From the NCBI GenBank assembly GCA_000969725.1, contig JXSR01S003025.1: a stretch of DNA of 33,520 nt. The stretch is one strand, 5' to 3'. The stretch is from Ophiothrix spiculata. Its lineage: Eukaryota; Echinodermata; Ophiuroidea; Amphilepidida; Ophiotrichidae. Below, piece after piece: positions 1 through 9,663 of this stretch. The position numbers and the translations under genes were made by a program. The notes under the pieces are model-generated. The model was not told the origin of the DNA. It ran no database searches and worked only from the letters and a program-made list of their open reading frames with translations. Within the stretch, counting starts at the first letter, position 1; each line of letters starts with the position of its first letter.

Positions 1-286
1 CCCATATGTAAACCAATTTGACTTTAACAACCGTTATTTAGACCGTTCAATGTATTTTTACAATGTAAATTGCACTTCAATAGCCCAATTTGGCAACCGA
101 TATGTAAATCAAAGGAAAAAATGGTCAAAAAATTGTCATTTTTGAAAAATGCAACCGTTATGTAAACCATTTTTAAAAATGTTCAGGGGCCTTTGGTAAA
201 CCTGGGAGGTTAAAAATGATTAGGTTAAAAACCGTTCTCGGCCGCGCGTCCGTACACCCACCTTTCCACTGGAAGTACCCTCCGGG
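1..286 (-). mobile_element. CCCGGG-ended inverted-repeat element, truncated by window edge (copy a)
   Basis: Read on the minus strand, the segment begins at 286 with CCCGGAGGGTACTTCCAG. It continues through GTGGAAAGGTG and a GTACGG..GCGCGGCC block. The same order of blocks is seen at the start of the element at 1254, so this is the same family in opposite orientation. The inner part carries degenerate direct repeats of CAACCGTTATGTAAACC at about 28, 94 and 152, plus a partial one at the window start. No coding potential is seen. The other end lies outside the window. Confidence 0.6.
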
Positions 287-336
287 CTGTCAATCTGGAA
301 GGGGTCAAATAAAAGTTTTAGTTTGTATACATACAC

Positions 337-520
337 TCTTAAAAAGAAAGGATCAAATTGATCCGATAAAGTGTCAAATATGAGCTTACCCTTTTCCGGA
401 TCAATTTTGGTCTAAATTCTTCTCAAATTTGAGGAGAATTTGGATCAAAATTCATGCGAAGGGTATTAAAAGCTCATATTTGATACTTTATCGGATCAAT
501 TTGATCCTTTCTTTTTAAGA
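337..520. repeat. 184-bp near-perfect palindrome (fold-back/MITE-like)
   Basis: The left arm (337 to about 427) starts TCTTAAAAAGAAAGGATC. The right arm (about 428-520) ends with its reverse complement, GATCCTTTCTTTTTAAGA. The outer 50 bp of each arm match almost perfectly. The inner parts match with a few substitutions and a small indel, and the centre is CTCAAATTTGAG at 422-433. There is almost no loop, so single strands would form one long hairpin. No clear target-site duplication was found. It could be a MITE of a fold-back type or a locally formed inverted duplication. Confidence 0.8.
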
Positions 521-856
521 CAGTACAAGAATCTGAAGTTGGAAAATAATTATGGAATTCAAAGTGGGGTATCATTTGAAACTCATATACACACTGTGTT
601 TTCCTTATAATTGAAATCAGTTTTATGCAGCAAATTGGTACGATGATTATTGTCCAACTAAATTGAAAAGAAATCCTGATCTTTGCACTGAAATTCAATG
701 ACAATTATGGATTTCAGAACAAAGTTCATATTTGTGAGAGTCCATTCCAGTTTCTATTGTTTTGGATTCAAACATGCTGTCAGCATGAAGAATCTAACCT
801 ATGACCTTGAACATATTGATTAGCTTCAAGTGCATTTGGACAGTGTTCACGCTTAA

Positions 857-1187
857 TTGGGCAGTCAAATATGAAATGGATACGGGTGTTAAGGCAATCG
901 GTGTGAGCAAAGGCTTAAAAAAATGAGGGGTCATTGGGTGCGAGCCTGATTTTTGGCATTCGGTGAGAGAAAAATCAAAAATATGAGGACTTATTTGTCA
1001 AAACATGAGGGGTCATCGGATGAGATCCAGTTTTTTGGCATTCGTTGAGCGAAAATTTGCATTCGGGGAAAATATGGGGTCTTTGGTTAAGAGCACATGA
1101 AATTGTAAAAATTAGGGTCTTTGGGTGCCATGACGCTGAAAAACTGGGTCTTTTACGCGTTGCCTCCAGAATGGGACTGCCCCCGGG
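857..1187. mobile_element. CCCGGG-ended inverted-repeat element (copy b)
   Basis: The right end reads ATGGGACTGCCCCCGGG (1171-1187). The left end reads GGGCAGTC at 859-866, followed by ATGAAATGGATACGGG, which resembles the left end of the element at 1254 (ATAGAAAGGTGATACGGG). The interior holds a degenerate direct repeat with a period of about 82 bp: ATGAGGGGTCAT at 923 and 1005, and TTTTTGGCATTCG near 951 and 1032. The minus-strand open frame over 975-1190 follows from these repeats and resembles no known protein. Confidence 0.6.
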
Positions 1188-1253
1188 CAATTAACGCATT
1201 CAATAGGAAAATACATAATCACCTTAAGATTTCGTAGATATTCATATTAGGAT

Positions 1254-1635
1254 CCCGGGGGGCACTGACATAGAAAGGTGATACGGGTATGCGCGGTCCT
1301 CAAAACCTCCTTTTTACGCCTTGTCTGCTGCTCCCTAGACCCCCATTTAAAGCACAACCTTTATTGGCAAGCCTTATTTTCAAAACATTTCAGTTCCTTA
1401 GCCTTATTTTTTGAAATTTAGTTGCCAAGACCCCCATTTCAAGCAAAATTTCGAAATTATTTGCTTCCAGAGCCCAAGTTTTGCCCACAAAATTAGTTCT
1501 GAAGGGTCATTGTTTGGTCCCTTCAGTTCTCTATGCCCCTTTGCAGAGTCAATCTTCTGTTCCCTAGACTATAAGGTTTCAGATATCGGGGCCGCACACC
1601 CCTACCAAAACCAAAGTTGGGTGCCCCTCCCGGGG
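1254..1635 (+). mobile_element. CCCGGG-ended inverted-repeat element (copy c)
   Basis: The left end is CCCGGGGGGCACTGACATAG. The right end is GGGTGCCCCTCCCGGG (about 1619-1634), so the two ends form an imperfect inverted repeat of about 15 bp. The interior has degenerate direct repeats such as AGACCCCCATTT at about 1337 and 1429, and GCCTTATTTT twice near 1372-1410. A 93-codon plus-strand open frame across it is a by-product of these repeats. The 382-bp length and lack of coding capacity fit a non-autonomous DNA element. No target duplication is certain. Confidence 0.7.
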
Positions 1636-1762
1636 TTTAAGATCTGTTCTTATGACATCAAAGATATTCAAAACAAATATGACACACAATAAGATTAAAT
1701 AAAGTTAGTTTAGAGTTGGAATTGATTTAATTTTTAACATAAACAGGTCACTATAAAACGAT

Positions 1763-1952
1763 GTAACGTTTAGGTAACGTTTGTGACATGCTTTTGAAAT
1801 GTGATAATTAACCAAGCAAGCAACGCAGAGGGTTCAAATTTGGCATGGACGATGTTAGTGATAGACTTGCTTATGACCTAAAATATCAAGTTTTTTGAAT
1901 CACGATTAAGCATTTAAACAAAACTTTTGTAACTTTTTGGTAACGTTAGTGA
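1763..1952 (+). repeat. Two copies of GTAACGTTTGTGAC motif
   Basis: The motif GTAACGTTTAGGTAACGTTTGTGAC occurs at 1763-1787 and a variant, GTAACTTTTTGGTAACGTTAGTGAC, lies at 1929-1952. Three further copies lie at 14619, 14788 and 14975. The DNA between the two copies (1788-1928) is otherwise featureless. This is probably the most conserved part of an old dispersed repeat; a protein-binding site is an alternative. Confidence 0.5.
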
Positions 1953-2510
1953 CATATAGTAGTGACAAGATTAAATGCTCTCATACACAGAAATACTGAC
2001 ATATATGCAAATTTTCTCCTGTGGTTTGTAACGAATAAGGATGTGTTTGTGTAAATACAAGGTTGAAAAGAAAATTATTTGTTATCAAGGATGGTTTTTA
2101 AAGCGCCGAAATATAACTAAATTTTGGATTTTTGTAGCATTATTTATTCGTATATTTTAATTATGCAAATAGGTATCAAAATTTTTGAAAATAAAATAAT
2201 TTATGACTAAATATGTATATATGGACTATGTAGAAACTAATAACAAGTGAAATATATTCCGATTATCACTTGCTTGTTTTACTGATTCAGGCTCATTTTC
2301 CCTGGAATGACCCTTTATCGTTGTCATTAGTGTTTTAGTGATCTTTTTTTTACAAAGATACTAACTATCAATTGCGTTGTAACTATCGTCATATAGAAAG
2401 GCTAATGAGGCATTGAACTATCGTTGTCCTTAATTTACATTTGCTAATATGCGTATACAAATTAAACATCGGACCTGTTTTGTTTGCAATATTATTAACA
2501 GTTAAGTTTT
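1953..2510. other. AT-rich DNA, little seen
   Basis: No gene, RNA or element end is recognised here. The only pattern is a short motif, ACTATCGTTGTCCTT and variants (TTATCGTTGTCATTAG, TAACTATCGTCATATAG), repeated loosely between about 2317 and 2435. Confidence 0.5.
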
Positions 2511-2753
2511 GGCGTCCAAAGACGCTTACCCGAGAGACATTCGCTCACAACATTCACTCTGACATATTCTCGAAAATGGATAGAAAATATTATTACAAAG
2601 CTTTAATAGTGGTTAAATCGACGTTAGCACCAATAAAGTCGACGGTAGTATCGAATAAACCAACATTAAAGTATTGTAAGTGTCATTAACTCAAAAAGTC
2701 AGAGCGAATGTCGTGAGCGGATGTTTCTCGGGTGAGTGGCTGTCTTTAGGCGT
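2511..2753. repeat. Inverted repeat pair, fold-back of about 243 bp
   Basis: The left arm (about 2511-2563) contains CCCGAGAGACATTCGCTCAC and ends CACTCTGAC. The right arm (about 2698-2753) reads GTCAGAGCGAATGTCGTGAG and continues TTTCTCGGGTGAG, the imperfect reverse complement. The arms are about 53-56 bp, clearly diverged, and are separated by about 134 bp. The short open frames over this segment (2441-2689 and 2680-2883) have no recognisable domain and are treated as chance. A small fold-back element or the remains of one is the simplest reading. Confidence 0.6.
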
Positions 2754-3398
2754 CAAGCCTAAATGGGTGCTTCTTTTATCTAAAGATATGCTAACGATTA
2801 ATCAAAAGTTTGTATTGTTTACAGCCAGAAGTCAGGTCGCTGAAATATCGCTTATTTTATTTTTATTTATGCATGAAAACTGACAGGAAATGCCGGTTTT
2901 AACAAGCGTATGAATATTCATGAGATCGGAAACCTTAGTTTAAAAAGCCTGTAAACTCGCCAAAATAGCATAGAATCTCAAACCAAACTTGCAATTAGAA
3001 GCATGAAAGTTATGAAGATATTTTGAAATTTTAAAAAAAATTAAAAAATTGGAAATATTAGTGTCTGTTCGTGTGATTTTGCGAGCGTTTAATTTCCTCG
3101 AGTGAGGTCAAATTAGGTCTTTGCGTTTTACCTAAAATCTACGGTTCTGGACTTAATATATTTTAGCCACTTGGTCAAATGAGAGAGACAACACTTCTTT
3201 AGCAGATTTCCTAAAACATTTGAGATAAATCTGCTGAAAACACGTATCACGTAGGCAAATGTAATGCCTGGTCCAATGAGGTCAAATAAAGCATCAAATT
3301 TCTACGCAAAATATTATATAACCCCGGAAGTGATCAATTACGCGGCATTGTCTAATTGTTAGGTACATATATGTAAAACACCCGTTCAATGATAGTGA
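2754..3398. other. AT-rich DNA, nothing recognised
   Basis: No coding signal, RNA gene or convincing element end was seen. GAGGTCAAAT occurs twice (near 3105 and 3280), and AGCAGATTT near 3199 has its inverse AAATCTGCT near 3226. Neither is enough to call an element. Confidence 0.4.
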
Positions 3399-3471
3399 GA
3401 TCTCGATAGCTTAGTGGTTTGGCTTTGGCTTTTGATTCTAGAGGTACCAGGTTCGAATCTCGACGGCGCCT
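3399..3471 (+). repeat. tRNA-like unit (tRNA pseudogene or SINE head)
   Basis: An internal pol III box A, TAGCTTAGTGGT, lies at 3407-3418, and a box B, GGTTCGAATCT, at 3450-3460. The spacing is like that of a tRNA gene, and a 4-bp D-stem (AGCT/GGCT) can be drawn. The acceptor stem does not pair, the T-stem pairs poorly and no clean anticodon stem forms. It is therefore not a working tRNA. A T/C-rich run follows at once (3471-3500), as in many tRNA-derived SINEs. Confidence 0.55.
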
Positions 3472-5044
3472 TCTTCTTTTTTTTTCTTTTCTTTTTTTCA
3501 TTTGAAAATAAATTAGTATTTTTCCCATCATATTTGATTGATATTCCTTCAATAAACTATTTTTACACAAGAATTTCTATAGATAAACATGATAAAATTA
3601 TTTCCCAATAACCCGTATGATATGCACAGTCAGAGCCGCAGGTCACAGTCACACGTAGACACGTGCTAAGAAAATGACGTCAGATTGGCCTGATATAGCC
3701 CAAGACCTTCGAAAGGTTTGTCTTGTCGTTTACGATGTTCGTTTCGATATCGGGATAATGAGATGACCGACATCGTGTCCCTTTCGAACGTTTAGTTGTA
3801 ATGAATTTTCCCTCGATTTATTTTCTGTTTTACATGTCTTACAGGCATGATATATATTTCAAATTTCATATATATGATGTCTGATATCTCATCTTGCAGT
3901 TTGTAAAAGCATTTCACATACAATTTTGTAAAACACGCTACACGTAACCATATTTGACCTCAAGTTTTAAAAGCTTAAAATTGACATTTGTTTTAAAAAA
4001 TGTAATGAAATGAAATTTGTTTATTCTCCACTGTCAAAAATAGGCTTATCTTATTGAAAAAACTCTAAATATTTTCATGTATATCTTTATTTTCTATTTG
4101 CACTAACCCCCTTGTGATTATAGGGGTTCGAAGTCCGAACTATCCGACAGGTCACATCAAGAAAAAAAAAATCTAGCGACCGAGTTGTCCTGGTATTCTC
4201 CCGGTATATACCCGGGAAATGAAAATTAAATTGCTCATTAAAAGCTCATTTGCATAGGCTCTGCTGCCTGACTGTTTAAGACAACTTTTTTGTTTGGAAT
4301 TTAGCAAAGAGAACAATTTAATTTGTAACAAATTATTTTAACGAGAGCACGTTTTGATACTTTGATTCGGTAACATTTCATAGGAGGAGGTGATAAAGGC
4401 TAAAATGAGTAAATGGCTGATTTCTAAACTCATCAAAGCGCCAGAGAGTAATGGTAGTTACTTTCTTCATAGCTAGCTTGCAGTTTGTCGAACGATTGAA
4501 ATTGTCTTTGGAAATGACATTATTTTATACATGATCTCCGATCGAACTAGACGGGGATCTCTTGGGATTCTAGCGAGAAATACATTGATGAACTAAATAT
4601 ATTTCTTGAGTGTGCAATAGCTACAAGCGAGCTCTAAAGTTTGAAAAAGGGTATCCAGATTTGATTCCTAATTGATATAACACAACCACAGCTACATCAC
4701 AAAAACTTCACTTTAAAAGGGCTCTGCTCTGTCAGAACTCACCGTCTGAATGTACGGATAACGTACAATTGTTTCAAGTACTGGAAGCGTGCCAAACGGA
4801 CATCACTATATGGATAACGAATTAATCGTATACATAACGTACACAACCGAATGGATCACTTGCTGAACGTACTTCTAACAAACACGATTCGAGCAACAAT
4901 ATATAACTCAAAACAATGATGTAATTAAGTTCATTTAACTTACGTTTGGTTCTATACGTTAATGTGTGACATAGCCGGGCATTTTCGGAGGAAACAATAA
5001 CAATATTTTATACCCTAGCATAGAATTTTGGTCCTTTCCCATGG
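3472..5044. other. AT-rich intergenic DNA with small palindromes
   Basis: No gene is recognised. Small structures seen are a hairpin at 3701-3725 (CAAGACCTTCG and its inverse CGAAAGGTTTGTCTTG), a CRE-type TGACGTCA at 3675-3682, and a CCCGGTATATACCCGGG palindrome near 4200-4216. Several copies of ATAACGTAC or GAACGTAC lie between 4755 and 4875. None amounts to an annotated element. Confidence 0.4.
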
Positions 5045-5268
5045 ATACCAAAATCTTGAAAATGCATTAAGGCTTTACGTAATTATAGTGTCATAATGTA
5101 TATACCTCAGGTCTGTAGATCACGATATTCGACAAAAGTGGTTGCCAAACCAAATGTTTTTGAAATGAAAAAAATGATATACAAGCTCTGAAAATTTTAG
5201 GGTTATACCATGCAGACATTCTTACCATATCCCTATTAGGGTACACTATTTTTTCATCAGAATGACCG
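5045..5268 (+). repeat. Dispersed repeat R1, copy 1
   Basis: The block runs from ACCAAAATC through TTACGTAATTATAGTGTCAT (about 5074-5093) to AATGACCG at 5261-5268. The same order of blocks (ACCANGATC, TTACGTAATNATGACGTCA, CTCTGAAA-like stretch, AATGACC) is found at 7858-8179 and, on the minus strand, at 17112-17322. Similarity is strongest around the ACGTAAT-TGACGTCA core. There is no coding capacity; the element class is unknown. Confidence 0.6.
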
Positions 5269-5498
5269 CAATTAATTTATCAAAAACATAGTTTGATAAT
5301 AAGAGATATCGTGTTGTGTGTTTTGATGCAATCAGCGATGAACCAGTAGGAAAACAATGGTTAAACAAAACAATGCTTAGAACAGTTGAGTCATTTTAAG
5401 ATGTTACCTGAATTTTGTGACATGACAGCTGTTTCAGAATAACCATACGAATTACTTAGGGCCCGCTTCAAATCTTTACCTGTGGTTGCATGCCGATG

Positions 5499-5642
5499 TC
5501 ATGAATGATACAGTCCTACCCATTTATTGTCCGGGTACCTATATATTTGTATAGTATGTACTTTATACGTGTATCGATCACACATCAAGGTCACGCTTTA
5601 CTCCGTTGAAGTCAATGGAGGGGGGGACACTGTATCATTCAT
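5499..5642. repeat. Inverted-repeat unit of about 144 bp (MITE-like)
   Basis: ATGAATGATACAG-TCC at the left end is mirrored by GGA-CACTGTATCATTCAT at the right end (5625-5643). In the middle, CTCCGTTGAAGTCAATGGAG (5601-5620) is itself a hairpin with 9-bp arms. The length and lack of an open frame fit a MITE. The right end joins directly to the dispersed repeat at 5644. Confidence 0.55.
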
Positions 5643-5643
5643 T

Positions 5644-5747
5644 ACACCTGTGTAATAAAATACAGCGTCCGTTTGACTGTATGTCCTAGCTACTATTCAA
5701 CTTTCTAGAACGTACTTGTACATGTGCGATCAATAAATTATTGATTG
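5644..5747 (+). repeat. Dispersed repeat R2, copy 1
   Basis: This 104-bp stretch aligns almost without gaps to the reverse complement of 14154-14254. Shared blocks include GTCCTAGCTACTATTCAA, TAGAACGTACTTG, ACATGTG and GATCAATAAATT. Identity looks high by eye, so the two copies share an origin. No coding frame is shared. Confidence 0.75.
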
Positions 5748-5814
5748 TGACTTATTCCGTGTAGTTCAATTAGAACCGGACTCCTTTTTATGGAAGACAC
5801 TCAGTCTCATTACA

Positions 5815-5885
5815 CCGGTTCTGGGCGGTTCTGTCCGATTTAACAATAGCAACCGCTTAAAACTTGCAGGAACCGGCAGACAACT
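5815..5885 (+). repeat. Solo copy of the right end of the 19521-21546 unit
   Basis: GGGCGGTTCTGTCC, ACAATAGC-AACCGC and GGAACCGGCAGACAACTA here correspond in order to GGGCGGTTC, ACAATAGCCAACCGCC and GAACCGGCAGACAACCGCC at about 21449-21527. This looks like a fragment or solo end of the same element family. Confidence 0.6.
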
Positions 5886-7324
5886 AAAAATAGATTTTAT
5901 CCGAAATATTGGTTATTTTGTTCCTCTTAATGCTCATAACTTGGGAAAAAGTTATTCCAAAAATATTGAACACAATATCTAAGAAACAGTACCTTTATAT
6001 TTTAAACTCTCCTTCATTTGATCCATCACTCCATATCATAAAACCCGACATAATTGATCACAAAAGGGTAATTTATAAAATTGCCTTAAACATTAAAATC
6101 TCAAACGATGTTCTCAAAAGCAATTACCGTTCCAGGATGCAGCCAGTGGTTTGTTTAAGAACTATCTGTTAGATTCTATATTTGAAGCAGTAAATACATT
6201 TTGTGATTACACTTGATATCGTAGAGTGAGTGATATTTTGATATTAAGGTTCTTTTTTTTTATAACGAAATTAAGGAATCATTTCATTGTTAACTATGTA
6301 CTTATAGCAAACTATATATCACAATGTGGTATATATTAGCCTTGAATATTGACTAACTTTTAAGACAAATCTTCAAAACGTCATCAAAAACTTTCTTCGA
6401 TGGCCCTTTTTGTACTTTAATAGACTTACGCATCGTTCGATCTTGTTCAGATATTGTCTGGTTGTAGCACAATTGTACAATAATGAATATAAAAAAATAA
6501 TGACTAAGATTTATTTCCAATGTTGTCAGTAGCATTGGTAAAATAAAGTAGCCTTGGAAACAACACATTTTGACACTGAACGTTACGTAAAGCACTTATA
6601 CGAATAGTCTAAATTAAAGCTTATAATTCCAAATAAAAGGTTATTTTCACCATAAATGTGTGAGAACAAAATTATCGAAATATTTGAATTACATGAAATC
6701 TGTGTTTCCTACTATAACAATTTAAATCGCCACTTACAAGAGGTTTCTGTAGTGAAATCGAAATTAATATAGACTATATTCTTTTCAAACGTATGAAAAA
6801 TGTATGAACATAAACCACCACTGTCACGATAACCTTGTGTGACATTAGCCTTATTATTATATTATGTATGTTCTTAATCATATTTGACATACACATTGTT
6901 CATCAAAAATCTAAACAAGGTACTTTTACATGGAAAACACGACATTGTGATTAATGCCTTACAATATGTGTTGGATTAATTTCGAAAAGAACACATCGTG
7001 TTAAAGTAAAGAGCGACATGATGCATTTATGGTTTATTTTCAATTCCGTTTCTATGTTTTGTCATTGGAACATAACTGTTGTTTTAAAAGCTCTGCATTT
7101 TTTGTTCTAACATTAAAATGTAGGTAAACAAGAACCAATTAATTGTATCTCCCTTTATTCGTCTAACGGGTAAAAAATCGATATCAGTGTTCAAGCCACT
7201 TAAACAATATTTATTAATGCCATTTCGTTTAGTTGTCAGACAGACAATCTTTAACATGTATTTTCTTAAACCACTTCATATTTCGGTGCATATACAATAT
7301 TTAAGAGAGTAACACGTTTAATTT
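5886..7324. other. AT-rich intergenic DNA, nothing recognised
   Basis: Frames of 87 codons (5909-6172, plus) and 80 codons (6353-6595, minus) occur, but their translations show no recognisable domain and their length is expected by chance at this base composition. No RNA gene, element end or tandem repeat stands out. A stretch near 6815-6990 shares scattered blocks (AAACCACCAC, TATGTTCTT) with about 10110-10200, possibly extending the pair described at 7325. Confidence 0.4.
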
Positions 7325-7430
7325 TCCATTAAGATATAGGATGATTGATTGCATGTATCGTAGGAAATGGATTTCATAGTTCACTGAGTGAAAAGTGATA
7401 TTAAAAAGCGTTTTTTAAATCTCTGTATCT
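7325..7430 (+). repeat. Dispersed repeat R3, copy 1
   Basis: ATTAAGATATAGGATGATTG and the following hundred bases align with 10231-10340 (ATTAAGAAATAGGATGATTG, then GTGAATTTTAATAG, AGTGATAT, AACGTTTTGTG). The copies are diverged but stay in register. No function is seen. Confidence 0.5.
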
Positions 7431-7441
7431 TCTAGACATAC

Positions 7442-8829
7442 AAGGTGTCCCAATAAGCATTGTACACGAAAAAGGCGACAATTTTCTCATAAGATTGTTA
7501 TACTAGCTTCTCAAAAATATATAATTCTCAAGCTCATAGATCTGCCCATCATCGTTAAAAATTTTAAGAAAACCCTTCAATGAAAACCAGAGATACAAGT
7601 GATTTTGTAAAACTGTATCATTTTAAATCTGCAAAATAAGAAGTCCTGTGGTTACAAGCTTTAACACACATATCACCGCATAGAGCAAAACGTACGCTTA
7701 ACGTACTTTATCCCACTATTGTTCTGTTTTATGCATTGTTGTTCGTCATGTGTGCGGTAAAAGTACGTTCAATACGTTATCTATACGGTCTGTCAGTTAT
7801 GAATGCGTTTAATTCCTTATTCTTCAATAAAAATGTATGATTCTTCCCTATCCAGCAATACCAAGATCACAACAATCGGCTGAGGCGTTACGTAATTATG
7901 ACGTCATAAAGTTCGTCCGGATTGGAAAATCAGGCACATGGAAAAAATGGCCATCAAATCAACATTTACCTATAAAAGTTTTAAATATTGAACTTTTCGG
8001 ATGGAAATTATAATTCTAACATGCCCTGAAAGTTTCAGATTCATAGCATTCAAAGATTTTCTTTCAAAATGGCGACTTGATATTTTCCGGCGCCTCATCA
8101 TCCCTACACCCGAACTTTGACAGCATACCCTAGCCCCATCTTAGGTGGCACTTTCCTAATTTTTACATTAAAATGACCGTAGAGGATGTAAAAGACACTA
8201 CTCAAATACGTGGGGTCGATTGCTTTTGCTTTTTTATGCAGCGGGAAAAAACCTTTAGGTTTAGGGGGGTTGCAACAATACCACTTAATGACGTGGGTTA
8301 AACTGTCACTTTTTGTGATATAATCGGTTCATGCATGATACAATTTTTATAAGAAATACTCAAACATTCTATAGTAATAAACACAATTAAATCAATAACA
8401 ATTTAAGTTCTAAGTTTTGAATCAAACCATGAACATATCAGAAGATACAGAAATCAAGAGTAAGTTAATGAATCATCTTCCCGTCAATGGTAGAAACCAG
8501 TGTCGAGTCAACCAGACTCATTAAGTTAAGGCTGTTTGATATTAACCAATCCTATTTAAGTCGGATCCTAACGTCGTGAAGATAGTCGTTATCATGTAAT
8601 GTTTTTAGCCATTTCCATTCAAAGTTTTCTCTGTTATCATACAAAGTGTAAAGCTTTAAAGATCAACAAATCAGTCCAATTACATTTTGAGGGTCTTTAC
8701 AAACTGTGCAATAACTATTGAATCAGAGATCCAAATAACACAAAACAAGAAACTTGTAAAAGCCAATAGCCCAACCTTCATAGGAAGCAATTGTCAATTT
8801 TTTTTTTGCGTTTTTATTGAACACCCTGT
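7442..8829. mobile_element. Candidate TIR element, about 1.39 kb, ends CAAGGTGT/ACACCCTG
   Basis: The left end reads TA-CAAGGTGTCCCAATAA and the right end TTATTGAACACCCTG-TA. The latter is the inverse of CAGGGTGTTCAATAA. Both are flanked by TA, which would fit a TA target duplication. The interior has no transposase frame and contains copy 2 of repeat R1. The ends are short (about 15 bp, imperfect), so chance is possible. Similar ACAGGGTG or ACAAGGTG strings occur at 22517, 22540, 22708 and 26138. Confidence 0.45.
7858..8179 (+). repeat. Dispersed repeat R1, copy 2
   Basis: The block begins ATACCAAGATCAC, carries TTACGTAATTATGACGTCAT (about 7889-7908, with a perfect TGACGTCA at 7899-7906), and ends AAAATGACCG at 8170-8179. 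It matches 5045-5268 in the same orientation and 17112-17322 in the opposite one. This copy is about 100 bp longer than the first. The stretch from 8180 to 8829 shows nothing beyond being inside the candidate element. Confidence 0.6.
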
Positions 8830-8875
8830 ATAAATATTTTTCCAATAGTTTTCATTTACTTGAAGATGATGTCAA

Positions 8876-9047
8876 AAACCTTTCCTTGCCATCTGTTCTA
8901 CTCAATCCAGCTATGCTATCATATACTGGTGACTGTAAACAAACAAGCGAGATTTTAAAGTAGGAGAATGTACTTTTGGCAATCCAGACCAACGTTTGAC
9001 CGTATTCATAAGAGCACTTGTCTCTCTAATAACTAGATTGTCAAACA
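8876..9047 (+). repeat. Dispersed repeat R4, copy 1
   Basis: Shared in order with 24762-24936: CTTTCCTTGCCAT, AAACAAACAA, TAAGTAGGA-like block, CCAACGTTTGACCGTATT, ATAAGAGCACTTG and TTGTCAAAC. Both copies are in the same orientation and 15.9 kb apart. No coding frame is conserved between them. Confidence 0.7.
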
Positions 9048-9172
9048 AGTGCCTAGATTCTAGTATAACTTATAGTATATTATTTGTCTTCTTTTAAAGT
9101 GAAGTGTTTTTGCTATTTTTTTTTCTTCCTTGGTAGCTACTTTTTGGAAGATGATAAGTCGGTTGAAAAGGT

Positions 9173-9198
<26 letters not shown>
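9173..9198. repeat. (AG)13 microsatellite
   Basis: Thirteen uninterrupted AG dinucleotides lie just upstream of the LINE remnant. Confidence 0.95.
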
Positions 9199-9203
<5 letters not shown>

Positions 9204-9229
9204 TAACTTAAGAATTGTTTTTAAATTAC

Positions 9230-9663
9230 TGCTGTGTACCTACAAATGTCTTCACAATCAAGGACCCATTTATTTGAAAAATTCTCTATCATTATATGCT
9301 TCAAAAAGACAACTCAGATATTCAAAAGACTATCTGCGTCTAACTTACCCTATCACACGAGTTTTAGCTGGTGATAGAACTTATACAGTTTCTGCTTCTA
9401 AAGAATGGAATTGCTTACCGATTCAGATCAGATAATCATCCTCTGTTAATGTGTTCAAAAAAGCACTAAAAACGTACCTGTTTCCATAATTTGATAATAT
9501 CATTTCATTTTTGCATTGTTCTAATTATTTAATTTTTATTTTAAAATTGTTAATTAAGATGTACATGTAGTTGTATTTTTAAGGTTTGTATTTGTAAGCG
9601 CTCTGAGCCTTTTGGAAATGGCGCAATTAATGCTTTTTGTATTGTATTGTATTGTATTGTATT
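9230..9663 (+). mobile_element. 3' fragment of a non-LTR retrotransposon (LINE)
   Basis: The fragment combines a decayed reverse-transcriptase C-terminal coding end (9265-9489), a short 3' untranslated region and a terminal (ATTGT)n tail at 9641-9663. The untranslated region ends AGCGCTCTGAGCC..GGAAATGGCGC, a stem-like ending common in L2/CR1-type elements. Its 5' side is missing, as expected from incomplete target-primed reverse transcription; the exact 5' boundary is uncertain. Clade assignment to L2/CR1/Jockey-like is from general knowledge, not from a search. Confidence 0.8.
9265..9489 (+). pseudogene. Non-LTR retrotransposon reverse transcriptase, C-terminal remnant with a stop
   Basis: In one frame the translation begins PIYLKNSLSLY, where family members typically have 'P.YL..LL..Y', and continues with QLRYSKDYLRL. 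It then gives RTYTVSASKEWNCLPIQIR, which matches the usual R-T/F-S-V-A-A-x-x-x-W-N-x-L-P-x-x-I-R signature near the end of LINE ORF2. After a TAA stop at 9433-9435 the same frame goes on with SSSVNVFKKALKTYLF and ends at TAA 9487-9489. The catalytic reverse-transcriptase and endonuclease parts are absent. The internal stop and 5' loss show it is dead. This is the only protein homology in the window that I trust. Confidence 0.8.

Noticed and set aside
3352..3570. 72-codon minus frame with a lysine/arginine-rich run
   Set aside because: The basic run is just the translated complement of the T/C-rich tract beside the tRNA-like unit.
4755..7790. Possible inverted copies of an ACGTAC-rich segment (4755-4875 and 7690-7790)
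   Set aside because: Only short strings such as ATAACGTA and GAACGTACTT match; by eye the alignment does not hold in register.
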